A stretch of 64,000 nt of DNA from Favolaschia claudopus. Lineage: Eukaryota > Basidiomycota > Agaricomycetes > Agaricales > Mycenaceae. The position numbers and the translations under genes are program-made. This document shows positions 20,627 to 31,376 of this stretch, one piece after another. The notes below the pieces were generated by a model. That model saw only the letters and a program-made list of their open reading frames with translations, was not told where the DNA came from and searched no databases. The first letter of the stretch is position 1. The number at the start of each line of letters is the position of its first letter. The stretch spans positions 62,001 through 126,000 of the forward strand of contig JAWWNJ010000221.1 of assembly GCA_037176885.1 (NCBI GenBank), written 5' to 3'.

Positions 20627-20925
20627 GGGGTTTGGGGCGGCAGCCCCGACGAGCTGTGCGACCGCCGTAGGCACGCCGCGAGCGCAGCGAGCGGCTCCGT
20701 GCCGAAGGCAGGGAGCTAAAGCTCGTAATACGGGCCAGGCCATCAGTCGCGTGACTTTTGACAGAAAATCACGGGTCAATGTCGAGATGTTGAGATCGTA
20801 CTAGACGTCGCGAGCGGAGCGAGCGCAGCGGGGTTTGGGGCGGCCAGCCCAACAGGCTGTGTGACCGAACGGAGGGAGGTCGGCGAGCGCAGCGAGGCGG
20901 CCGTGCCGGAGGCAGGGAGCTAAAG
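20627..20925 (+). repeat. two diverged G/C-rich copies of about 95 bp
   Basis: Each copy starts GGGGTTTGGGGCGGC (20627 and 20830), contains GCGAGCGCAGCGAG and ends GGCAGGGAGCTAAAG (20721 and 20925). The unit resembles the palindromic G/C clusters of fungal intergenic or organellar DNA. A weaker relative lies at 60130-60190. Confidence 0.55.
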
Positions 20926-20943
20926 ATACTTAGTGTCATTTTA

Positions 20944-21405
20944 TGGTGCGCATCGCTTAAACACCACCAAATAGGTCCCATCATTGATGCGATCAATGAT
21001 GTCTCAAATCGCCGGAGAGAATTTTTTTCAGAATATATATTGTCTTTCAGCGTTGGGTGGAGGTCAGGGCCCCTTTGTCAAGCTTTTTCAGCCTTCAAGT
21101 ATGTAGCAGACACACTATAGGCTACTAGAAGGACATTCAAAAATATTGTTCTTGCTTGACATGACCTAAATAGGGAGTGTTCCGTAAGTACACGTGACTG
21201 ACTGATTGATTGCATCACTGATGTCTCAAATCCGCCTCAAGAAAAAAATATTTATTGTGAGTTTTGGGCGGATGGAATATCCCTCTAGGGGGTTTACTCT
21301 ACTACCTAATCGAAGTGTTTTGGCCAGAGGATCAGTCGTGGGAAGCTTCTGATCAGGTGCTATAAATTTCGTTCTTGTTTGGTGGTGTTTAAGCGACGCG
21401 CACCA
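20944..21405. mobile_element. 462-bp MITE, TIR TGGTGCGCRTCGCTTAAACA, TA target
   Basis: About 28-bp terminal inverted repeats with one mismatch (TGGTGCGCATCGCTTAAACA at left) are flanked by TA at 20942-20943 and 21406-21407. The interior repeats GATGTCTCAAATC twice. Non-coding. Confidence 0.78.
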
Positions 21406-21562
21406 TAGTGGGAACCAGACACGTATTGGTCACGTGCTGGCACTGATTTAGACTCGAACCAATCTCTCGCTGGCACTTTGACGGGGAGGAATTAGTGCCA
21501 GGAGAGACTGGTGGGTAATACCGAAAGTAAAGTGCTGGTCCGAGCCTAGCACTGATTGGAAA

Positions 21563-22900
21563 ATGCGCCTTTTAGATTGCGTTTACCTCCCCAGTCCCAC
21601 CTGCTGCTCTTCGATCCCTATCGCTCATCATACTGCTCCCGACAACAGTCGTCGCAGAAAGCTAAAAATCTCTAAAAAACAGAGGCTCAGCGTTAGGAGA
21701 GAAGGCACGTTGGACATCGCTTGGGATGACGATGCACCCAAAATCTCGGCTGGCGACATAGGATACGTGGACATCGACGACGTTCAGGTCTGGCTTTTGG
21801 CCTCAAGTTTGTGCTGCTACTAAATTAGCGGCAGGAGCATCATCTACAATCCGCTTTAAAGGTCGCGGGAAGTCTCATCCCCACGCCGGGCACGCTGCAG
21901 CTCTCTGATGAACACTACTGTACTATTTCGATCAATTCGCCTGTCACGCGTCACAGGGACCTGAATTGACGAAATTTTTCGTGCATGTCACAGGTCACCG
22001 CGCCGATTGACGAATGTGACAAAAAAGTCGCAAAATCCCGGAAAAATGGCGAAAAAAGCGTATTTTTCTTCCTGCGCGCTCAACCGCGCGCAATTTGCGG
22101 CCGATTCTTTCACCTGATCGCCGTTGACACGGAACCACGGAAAATGACGGCTTTTCATACCAAATCAAGCCAACCGAGGCCAGCCATCAGGCGCTTTTGA
22201 CGGCAATGCTACTAAAATGAATAATTAGCAGAAAATCGTCAATTTCTGCCCTCTTTTCGCTCCCAATAATCTTCTCAAAGGGTGGAGGAAAGTGGTCGGT
22301 TCTCAAGGCAATTGACGAATATTTCTGTGTGTCACGGTGCTTTTGGTCCATTGACGAATGTCAAATTTCGTTCCGGTGTGTCACAGGTCACAGGCCGGGC
22401 GAATTGATCGAAATACTACAGTATACTCAACTATACCCTCCACTGCAGTGGCGAGACTCTGAAGTCTACATCAACACGGAGAAGGAACTCGACTTTGGCA
22501 ACGTTTTAAGCGGGGACGGATACTTGCTCGATGAAACTGATGCGGACTGGCTACAGAGCAATAATCAAGTGGCAAACGGCAAGACCATATCTGAAGACGA
22601 CATGGAGTTGGTGATGGGTATCTTCGAGCAGCTCACAGGTCTCCAGGTGATACCAGCTGAGGTCTGCGGTCGAAGTATCCTTATTGCTGCTCGACAGGAA
22701 CCACGGGATTGGGCTTCATACATGATCTTGTTCTCTTCGAAACTAGCAGCCACCTGCTTTGCGTCGGGCATGGTGCCGTCCTGGGTGCCACCGCCACATT
22801 CCCTGGTCTACATTGCGCAACAGGTCTATCCCCATTGGAGACACCGACGAACCCTTTTGGACAATAGCAAACTCAGACCATCTCACAATGTATGAATATC
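21563..22900 (+). pseudogene. Enhancer-of-polycomb-like (EPL1) gene broken by a MITE
   Basis: The N-terminal part shows the basic start of the EPL1 domain (SRRRKLKISKKQRLSVRREG), then VDIDDVQ. A 49-bp GT-AG intron (about 21788-21836) leads to EHHLQSALKVAGSL, matching the EHHLQ motif of the family. A 504-bp MITE sits directly after DEHY. Past it come YPPLQWRDSEVYI, DETDADWLQSNN, SEDDMELVMGIFEQLT and PSWVPPP-x12-YPHWRHRR, all in the family order. EPL1 is a scaffold subunit of the NuA4/TIP60 histone acetyltransferase complex. After PHWRHRR the family pattern ends. With the MITE in an exon this copy is presumably dead; the true functional gene should be elsewhere in the genome. Confidence 0.75.
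21918..22421. mobile_element. 504-bp MITE, TIR CTGTASTATTTCGATCAATT, TA target
   Basis: The termini CTGTACTATTTCGATCAATT and its near reverse complement (one mismatch) are flanked by TA at 21916-21917 and 22422-22423. Removing element plus one TA rejoins the EPL1 exon in frame (DEHY-TQLYPPLQW). The interior is rich in GTCACAGGTCAC-like words and has no coding capacity. The ends resemble those of 27531-27795. Confidence 0.85.
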
Positions 22901-23014
22901 AGCCTCTGCATACCGGGTTGAACTTGATTTCGGTGGCTGCAGTACCATGAAAAGAGTTTCTCAGAGGACGCTTATCAATGTTTTCGCCCGCGTTCCCATC
23001 CGACTGCCAGAGCC

Positions 23015-23638
23015 ATGCGTTCGCTACGTCGCCGGTCAACAGGTTCTCAAAAGCCTCTCAATCTCACTCCGATACCGTCGCGAAAACTTCGCCTCTTACC
23101 CCCTCGCCCACCACAAGAGCGAATTCCGGCTTCTGTGCGGTCCCAGAATCCTCGCCCCACAAAGATCCGTCTGGTGGTTCGTGACGACCGGCAGAGTTCC
23201 ACAGCGACTTCAAGTAGTAGCCATGATCCCCTCTGGGACCCGGATGAAGGCACCTCTACCCATTCCTCTGCAAAAGCCGGACTCAGTGAAGTCGAGGGAT
23301 TACGGGACAGCGAGGTAGCTGATTTAGCAGCAGCAGGCGTGCATGCACCGCGCGCATATCACGCTACCCAGGCCCTGGATAATGGCACGAGCACGAACGT
23401 TGCCGACAAACCTAGACGCACAGTCGATCCCCTAGTCCGCGAGCGCAACCGGCTGAACGCTCAGAGATCACGAGACAACAGAAAGGCTGAATTGGCCACA
23501 CTCACGGCTGAGGTGGAACGCTTGCAGCGAGTGGCCGCTTATCTCCATGACTGCCTCCAGCTTGCGCAAGAGAATGCTAGCATCTCGGCTGGGTTGAGTG
23601 TCCTCAGTCAATTAGTCAACGCAGCAAGTAACGGATGA
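23015..23638 (+). CDS. bZIP-like protein
   Basis: 207 residues in one frame. Near the C-terminus RERNRLNAQRSRDNRKAELA fits the bZIP basic region (N-R-x-x-N-A-x-x-S-R-x-x-R). It continues into LTAEVERLQRVAAYL with leucines at heptad spacing for three turns, enough for a short zipper. The N-terminal half is proline/arginine-rich and then serine-rich and acidic, as in many fungal activators. Such proteins bind DNA as dimers; the target is unknown. It begins 115 bp after the EPL1-like remnant on the same strand, and the first ATG used here may be internal to a longer frame or exon. No TATA box is evident. Confidence 0.5.
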   Translation: MRSLRRRSTGSQKPLNLTPIPSRKLRLLPPRPPQERIPASVRSQNPRPTKIRLVVRDDRQSSTATSSSSHDPLWDPDEGTSTHSSAKAGLSEVEGLRDSEVADLAAAGVHAPRAYHATQALDNGTSTNVADKPRRTVDPLVRERNRLNAQRSRDNRKAELATLTAEVERLQRVAAYLHDCLQLAQENASISAGLSVLSQLVNAASNG

Positions 23639-24073
23639 AGCAAGTGCACAGCAATTCAGTTTGCGCTTCGCTACTGAAGCAATGTAATTCACTTGTATGA
23701 TAGCGGACCACACTTCGTGACAAATCAATAAACGTAAGTACTTACAGTAGTGTTCAATTAGTCTCGTAAACAAGACTTCATAAACTTTTTCGAAGATAGT
23801 CGTTCAAACGTATATAAAGTCTTGGACGTACACTGAGATGATGTGGACTGGACATCTGAGCCCGGCGCTCCGAGAAGCTCGCCTCGGCGATGTCCCTTTG
23901 ATGTGCGGTGGCCAACATCCCATCAACATTCACAAAATGTTTTAGGAACATCCTCAAACGTTCCCCCGACATCCTGCTCTGGCCTCTGCAGACTCTCCCG
24001 TGTTTCGGCTGGCTCTTTCGAAAATTTGCCTAAGTCCCTCATCAAACCATTACCTCACCCTTCCACTTCTCGG
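23639..24073. other. no gene seen
   Basis: The 3' flank of the bZIP-like frame. Short frames on both strands, no motif. Confidence 0.4.
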
Positions 24074-25697
24074 TAAGGCTCCAACCATTTCCGTTTGTAT
24101 GTAAACGGTAATATCCGTGTCGGAAAAATGCCGGATTGCTTCGAACGGCTTCTAACCAATTAGGACCTTCGAGAACCTTAGGATGGCTTAGAACCGCTGG
24201 CAGTGTGGCTTATTAACCACCCTAAGCTAGCTCGAAGACCTTATAAGCCAAGCAGTGTCTTAAGGAGATTGGAGGTGTCAGGCCATCTAAACAAGTTAAT
24301 AAAAAAATGGGAAAACATCGGTAGACGCTCGCCCCCGTGTAAATTCATGAAAATTGGCCGCACAGAAAACCGCAAAAACGTTTGAAGTCCAAATGCCGAG
24401 ATGCCGAGTAATGACGTCAGCGCTCCACCGCAGCACACATATGCTGCGAACGCTGCTCGTCTCTCTTGTCTCCTCCCACCACCACCACGCCTCGACATCG
24501 TCGCCGTCAGTACCTCCCCCTCACCGCTCAACGACCCGCATGCATCTCGTACCCGCCCGGCGCCGCTGCTGCCGCTGCCGGCCGTGCACACGACGTCAGC
24601 AACTCGAGTCCGTATGGCAAAGTTAGCGACGAAAGGTGCGTTGCGGTAGTGGATTCGGGCGGTTTCGGGCATCGAGCAGTAGCTTAGTCATCTGTTTGTG
24701 CGTGTTTTAGACAGATCCTGCTCTTGCTTCATCCCAGCATCGCGATTCTGCGGGATTCCCTTCCGACGAGCGCCAGAGGATTCAGGGACTAGCCCAGCGT
24801 CGATCATAGAGCTTTTCACCCTGTCCCTAATGCCTTCCTCACTAGGCTTGGCCGCCGCGTTGCAGTCAAGCTGCAGTCGACGTCTGACTGCCCCGAATCC
24901 GCCGTCATTACCCCAACGCAACTCCCCCAGAATCCCCCTCTGCACCTCCATACATTCATAAATCGTGCAATGCTACCCTTTAGGTCAGCTGTCGACTTGT
25001 CATATTCTGTTCACATTTTTGATCCACACGTCGTGCAGGCCATCGAATGTTCAGACTAATCCCTTAGCGTGGATCACACGACAACGACGATGCGCCGGTA
25101 TGTTTATCTGTTTCCGCCTTCGCTTTCGCCCTCCTCATCTCTACTTTTGCCAGCGTCAACCGCCGCAAGCCCAGTCATCTCAAGTGGTCTCAGGCGGGGC
25201 TGTTTCAATCCGGATTTTCTCGAGATCACTCGCCGCATGCTCGGTGTTCATCTCGTTGTGCTTCGCCCCCGCCGCGCTCGTCCGTGCGTCGCGGGAAGCA
25301 GCGCAGGTAGTTATACTGTACCACTATTTAGAATTGAAACAAAAGTGGGTTCATCCCTCTTCATGTGTGATGTAGTACTGTCATAAATGATAACTACTGG
25401 ATACCTATTGTGCAAGCCAGTGGATCCTAGCGGCTTCCAAGGTGCTGGAAGGCTCTAATCGCGTAATGGATTAGAGTGGCTTACAGGTCACCCGGGTGTC
25501 TTAGAGACCATCATGAGGTTTTAACTGTACATTATAAGAGACCCCGAGGCTTGGGGCCTTCGAACGGCTTCAAACTACTTACAGACCGCTATAAGCAATC
25601 TGGGATTTTTCCGACACGTTTTCGTTTCCATTTAATTTGCTCGAAGTCGGAAACAGTTTGGAAACAGTTTGTAAACGGTTCAAACGGTTGGGCTGGA
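24074..25697. mobile_element. probable 1.6-kb non-autonomous element with GTTTNNAAACGG termini
   Basis: The left side has GGCTCCAACCATTTCCGTTT, and the right side, read inverted, has CCCAACCGTTTGAACCG. Subterminal GTGTCGGAAAAATGCC and its inverted partner (near 25612-25622), then GGATTGCTT, are shared by both ends. The exact borders and target duplication are not resolved. Interior frames on both strands show no family I know. The left end matches the family at 37630-38663. Confidence 0.5.
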
Positions 25698-27530
25698 TCA
25701 AGTTCCAGTGTTCCTTCTTTAGGCCTTATTAAGGGCAACCTCAGCGGCTAAGGGCTTAATATCATATTAAGGCCTAATTAAGGCCTTAGGAACAAACAAA
25801 TGAATTTTTTTTGGGGTGGACAAGTAACGCGTTCTCGCCATTGTCGTCTCCGAATCCTACCCTGGAGCTCGCCATCATCAGGTTATCTTCGTCTAAATGA
25901 TCCGCTGCCAACAGTTTCTCAACCTGAATGGCACTGAATGCCTGACGCTTGCCTGACGCCATGGCAATTTAGGGCCAGGCCGTACTCGCACTGCCCCGAC
26001 TCGCCCGCGCCGTAGGCGTCGGTCAGCTGGCGACATCAGAGAGCTCGAGATAATCGTCCTCACCTTCCAACGGAACCGCTTTCTTATAAGGCACGGGACA
26101 TGTTGTAGGATTGATCCGTGAGCTTCCACTCCGTTCCGATTTCTTTTCGTCGTTTCATCATCCTTTGCACCCGTACCGTCGCATCGCCATCACCATCCCC
26201 TTCACTACCTTATATACTGCTCGTTACCTTTGCTGCCCGCTAGTCACTTGTTCCCCACGTCGACTAGCGTGCGTATACCTTCTACTTTCTACTCACAGTC
26301 CTTGTAGTCTCTAATATACTCTAGGTACTAGTCACTTGTTCCCCACGTCGACTAGCTCTCTAATATACTCTAGCTGACTCCGACTCACTTGTTCACGGCC
26401 GCTCATCGCGCTCTCATCACCTTTTGACCTACTTTAGGACAGAGAGCGCGGAGAGAGTATTTGGAACGATCAGCTTTGGCTGTACAGTCGTAAACTGGGA
26501 AGCGCAACGATTAGCTTTCCCGCGCATTATTCGATGAAAAATGCACCAAAACTCTGAGTTTTTTGCGCTAGGGTAATAGCCCCGCATCCGTTCCGCAGAT
26601 TCGTCAAAAATTAGGGGTCGATGCAGTCTGTTTTGAGTGAGTTCAAGGGCCAAAGTTTGGCTCCACCCAAATGGGCCAAATAACGTAGAAGAGCAACAAC
26701 AGCAAACAGAGCTAGAATCCTTCCCCGCAGGCCGCGACAACATAGAGCATTGCTCTATGTTGCCGGCGTTGCCGGGATCGCTTACGGCACCTTCACAGCT
26801 GGCCTTCACAAATACCAAGAGGTGCTGCGGAAAGCGTCCCACGCCTCTTCCTCCCCAACCACCACCACAACTATACCGCACAAGTCTCGTATTCAGGTCG
26901 TCCTCTTGGTGCTACCACCTCCTGTGATCCACGTCTGCCTTCGAATCACGTCTTCCGTCGTTCGAACTCTTTGAAAGTCTCTTTCACCTTACCTTGTTAA
27001 CTTACAGTCGGCGCGGTCTACGAAATTGTCCTTCCCCGCTGGTTCTGTCGAAGTTTGAGGTGTACTACGAGGGCCAAATGTTCGCGGGTTCCCCGGTGAG
27101 TTGTCGCCCCAGTCGACTTTTAGTTGTGTCTGAAATTGTCTGAATTCTCTGGAATCAATTCTTGTCACCATTCAGTCTCTTCTCTGTTCTTCCGGTTCTA
27201 ATGACCGCTTTCCAGCCCTGTGTTGCATCGAGTATGATTCGTGTGGTACGTTTGCACAGCGTTTGCTCATAGGTAGTTCCGGCATCCTCGTAGGCGATCC
27301 GTGCTGTGGCGGGTAGCACCTAGCCGTTGTCGTAGCCTATGAATATATGTTTTTGTTATGATAATTGAGCCCTTCGTTTCTTAAATGTGCGGTAATGCGC
27401 GGAAATGCACAGTAATGGCTTGTAGACACCTAAATCCCGTATAATCCCCCGCATGGATTATAGCGGCTTGAGAGGTTTACACCTATGCGCTATAATCCCC
27501 TTATGGATTATGACCTCATGGCGGCTTATA
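25698..27530. other. no gene seen; 88-bp tandem repeat and a 21-bp palindrome
   Basis: CTAGTCACTTGTTCCCCACG (with CGACTAGC following) occurs at 26240-26268 and 26328-26356, an 88-bp direct repeat. ACATAGAGCATTGCTCTATG at about 26739-26759 is a palindrome. TATAATCCCC...ATGGATTAT occurs twice at 27439-27512. No convincing gene. Confidence 0.45.
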
Positions 27531-27795
27531 CTGTAGCATTACGTTCAATTCGTAAGGCGGTTTTGGGTGTGACACCCCTTACGAATTTACCCTTTCGTGA
27601 GGGGGCCTTGGGACACTGTGACTTACGAAAAAATTTCGTTTTTACCCCCCTTTTTAGGCCCCAAATCGCACCAAATCTCGTGTCACAGGGGGAAACCTTT
27701 CGTAGGACCCCTTTGTGACGCTGTGACTTACGAAAATTTTCGTAGGATTTCGGGTTTGTGACCTGTTACCCTACGAATTGAACGTAATACTACAG
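27531..27795. mobile_element. 265-bp MITE, TIR CTGTAGYATTACGTTCAATT, TA target
   Basis: The ends are CTGTAGCATTACGTTCAATT and its near-exact inverse (one mismatch), flanked by TA at 27529-27530 and 27796-27797. The body is built of TTACGAAA and GTGACTTACG words in both orientations. The outer CTGTAGTATT resembles the MITE in the EPL1-like gene. Confidence 0.8.
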
Positions 27796-28372
27796 TATTG
27801 ACTTACGAGCTGACACAAGCTGCCCAGGGTTTTTCCGACACATGTATATTTAGGCCCTAGAGGTATCATACCACAAATCAAGCATGCACAGAAACACCAG
27901 GTGGTGTTTATATTGCAAGGCAAAATTCACAATTCAGCTGAAAAAATCAAAAATCAGCAACAAACCAGCTGGTTCTAGCCCTTCAAAGAAGCTATTCGGT
28001 CCAGTCTTTTTGCCAATGGGAAATATGGTTTGTGGGGACTTTTTAGACACCAAATCTTTTATGGAGATCTTCAAAGGGTTGGGGAAATCACAAACTTTCT
28101 TCCAAAATTGGGCATTTTCGACAAATTGCGCTCCCACTGCCCAGGGAAGTAATTTTTAGGCTCCAAAAAGTGGTCCATTGAATTCAGCGACCTCAAAAAT
28201 AGCGGGAGAGTGCAAATTCCAGCTCGCCAAAATGTCCGCGGGTACGGAATATGCGTTTTGCTCTTCTACGTTACGTTGTTCCCAGTTTACGACTGTATTT
28301 GATATCAGAGGGAACGGAGGATATGATGCATGTGCCTCTTTGCTGGATTGTAATAGATTATTGGTGCTTGAT
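27796..28372. other. no gene seen
   Basis: Non-coding by eye, ending at the gypsy fragment. Confidence 0.4.
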
Positions 28373-28939
28373 TCATCCTATACCACCTCTAACAGTTTTT
28401 TTGAGTTCATATTTTTTGGTCAAACAATAATGTAATGTGGTGTTTAGAGCTCGATAGTCCTGTACAAACCGAAGTCCGCCATCATTCTTCTTGACGAAGA
28501 AGACGGGTGAGACCATAGGTGATTTTGACGGTCGAATCCGGCCAGTGCCAAGTCCCTCCTCGATGAAGGCATCAAGTTCCTTCTGTTCGAGAGGCGAGAT
28601 TGGGTAGACCTTGCAGTTCGTGGGTTTAGAGTTCGGCACGAGCTCAATGGCATGGTCCCAGGATCGGTGTTCAGGCAGCGAGTCAAAGGACTCCTTGTTG
28701 TAAACATCGTCAAACTCTCGGGCCCATTCGGGAACGTCCGAGCGCGCCGGGGCTGAGTTTTTGGCGTATGCCTCAGCCAGACGCTGGGAGATGGTGAGTC
28801 CGAGTGATGCGAGAGATTTCCGATTGATCCAGAGAGAGTCCGCTTGATCCCGAGTGATGGTTGGTGATGGGAACACCGTTTTGACAGACACGCACATGCT
28901 TTCATCGGGACTTTCATTTGTGGTCATTTCACGCGTCAA
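28373..28939 (-). pseudogene. Ty3/gypsy pol fragment: linker and start of reverse transcriptase
   Basis: 188 residues. A linker SQRLAEAYAKNSAPARSDVP leads to the N-terminal reverse-transcriptase motifs: SWDHAIELVPNSKP, YPISPLEQKELDAFIEEGL, then PSKSPMVSPVFFVKKNDGGL and VQDYRALN, all characteristic of gypsy RT. It breaks off right after RALN, before the YxDD active site. The same linker occurs at 39.2 kb joined to the protease instead, so the two fragments are neighbouring pieces of one family. It is not functional. Confidence 0.82.
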
Positions 28940-30200
28940 GCTTCAATACTTTGGCTGAAATTGCGTTTCAAACGAGTTTTCACTGGGGACGACTGAAAAA
29001 AGCTAAGCTAATGTAACAGATTCAATGCGGCTGCTTGAGACTGATACATGGAGAGCTCAACTTACATTTACCCCAAGATTTACCGTTCACAGCCAAAGAA
29101 TGGACTTTAGTCTGAAACTTAATCTACTTCAACGTAGTTTATAATTTCTTGTTCAACTTCCTTTACTCCAATGTGCATTTGTGATATCGATACAGATTTG
29201 CGCAAGCTCCCCCTTCTGTAGGCCAGTGGTAAACTGCAACTCTGATGTTGGATGTGCAACTCATCGGCTCGGCAGCCGATTTATGCAGCTGTATCGGGAC
29301 AGATGACAGGTCGGGTGTGAAGGGGTGTCGCTCCACTCCGCGTCATATTTTGATCAATCCATCACCGAATTAATTAATCACTCCGATCGTCTCATCAACT
29401 CATCAGGAAATTAAATAATTTCTGGACGAGACGAGCTGACGAGCTAAGAATTGAGCACCCACTTTCAATACTCAAAATACATTAAATACAGAGAAAAATA
29501 CATGTATAATACGTATTATACTCAAAAATTTTCGCCTGCGGCGCCGTTATTATACGTGAAATACAGGCCTGTATTTCAATACCTGAAGGCCGCTGCGCGG
29601 CCCTGTATCATGCCAGCCCAAAATTTTATCTAGAATTCCGCCCAAAAAATACAGCTATTTCAACGAAAAATCTGAAATTGGCAAGATCCTCCGAACAATA
29701 TCATGTGTGACCCCTAAAGTAAGCCTATTACATGCGAAACCCGAATATTTGGTGGTTAGAGGAAGTGGATCCTGCAAGGCGAAGAACGCCCTTAAACGGA
29801 AACCATGTGCCCAAAGGAATAGGTGGTCTGGACAGACTGAAGGGATTGTCTCGCCCGCCTCCGCATCGCGCCTTTGGCTCGGTGACTCCGTCTCTTTGAG
29901 ACCTTCTCTTCTCCAGCCCCTCCCCCTCCATGACCTCGAGTCTCCTTCCCCGCTTCTAGTCTTGTCCCCCCGTCGCCGTCATACCCCTCTTTTTTCGTGT
30001 TTTCCCTTCCTTTCTGGGTGCTTTAAGCCGCTGCCATCTCATCCTCTCCCCCGCCTTCGGCTGGTCAACTTCGATGCCTCCTCTTCGACCTATCCCCAGA
30101 CTCATTCAAGTTGATGGAGTTCTTCGCTTTGGTGTTCCCGACCGAGGACCATGGACACCTCCAGATGATGGAAGAATTTTGATGACTGCTGGGACTCGGG
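28940..30200. other. no gene seen; one terminal of the 13103-13286 MITE family
   Basis: GGACGAGACGAGCTGACGAG plus CTAAGAATTGAGC at about 29416-29453 matches one end of the MITE at 13.1 kb. Its partner end is not recognisable. AGCTCCCCCTTCTG near 29206 resembles the G/C palindrome family. No gene. Confidence 0.45.
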
Positions 30201-31250
30201 TGCGCTCTCAGATATGCTGGGGCCATAATCGCGTTGGAGGGTGTTGGGATGGTCGACGCCGGTGTCCCCGTCGTCATGTTTGCATTGCGGTGACCGTGCC
30301 CACACTGCGGCTTTCTGCGCACGTCGTTCGTCAAAACCCCCAGATGTAGCTCGGCCTACTCCGCCTCAGGAAAATCCCCCTGTTGGTGTGTTAATGAAGC
30401 CGGGTGAGCGAGGGGGCGATGCTTCTGGCTCTCCCTGCTCAATGAGCAGGAAAGTCTCATCCCCCCTGTCATCTACCAACGTTGTCGAATCTGACCATGC
30501 TCCCATTCTTTCCGAGATACCCCCAAGGCCTCCTTTTCCCCCGGCTCGCCCAAACATCGATCTGCTCTTCCCCCTCACATCTCCCCATTCAAAGTCAATG
30601 CCGCCCACGACGCTACATCCTGACGCTTGGGCCAGTGCGCTGATTGACTGTCCAGACCGTCAGTTTGCGGACACCCTTGTGTCTGCTATTCGGTATGGTG
30701 TTCTTCTTGGTGTGGATCCTGCACGTATGCCTTCCCCCTCCTCTTCGGCCCCTGCACCCCTTCCCTCTGCACTTGCGTTTCCCGAGACGGTGGACAAGGA
30801 AATGTCATTGCCCATGAGGTTTCTCTTGGGCATATCATTGATATCACGGACATGGCTGATACTGTCAAGCCCGTCCTTTCTCCGCTGGGTTCTGTACCCA
30901 AGAAATATAGCGAGAAACGTCGTCGATTCACCATCTCTCGTATCCCCATAGATCCTCCGTCAATGACGCGATCCCAGCTGAGTACGGCCATCTGGTCTAC
31001 GAGGCTGTTATGGGGGCAATTGATCGCATACGGGAACCTGGCCCTGGATCCTTCCTTTATAAGGCAGATCTGGAGGCTGCATTCAGGCAGATTCCGATTC
31101 ACCCTGACCATGTGCATCTGATGGGTTTCGAGTGGAAGTTGCGCCTGTTCCTTGACATCTTCCTACCGTTTGGTGTTCGTACAGGCCCACGCCTGTACTC
31201 GGCATTACCAAAAGTAACCGAATTTAGAAATGCCTTGCTTGCGACCAGCT
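30200..31250 (+). pseudogene. Ngaro/DIRS-like gag zinc knuckle and reverse-transcriptase fragment
   Basis: Several frames succeed one another on the plus strand. A cysteine/histidine segment (CPRRHVC, then CLHCGDRAHTAAFC at about 30290-30330) is the nucleic-acid-binding part of a DIRS-type gag. The frame then gives RPNIDLLFPLTSPH and DRQFADTLVSAIRYGV, then after shifts VPKKYSEKRRRF and FLYKADLEAAFRQIPIHPDH, which parallel the copy at 8.2-9.7 kb. It stops after FGVRTGPRLYSALPKV, before the catalytic YLDD. At least three frameshifts make it a dead, 3'-truncated copy. Confidence 0.72.
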
Positions 31251-31376
31251 AATACACTTAGCAGTTGATTCTACTGGTGGGAGAGAGGGGGGATGGTCAT
31301 ATGCTATTTCACATAACACGCGTCGAAATTATTGGGCTTTCCCTGTGCTGATTTTCTATGTTTGTTCATTTATGTG

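Noticed and set aside
26637..26974. Overlapping plus-strand frames of 74-96 codons
   Set aside because: They overlap each other in different frames, start inside non-coding sequence and have no motif.
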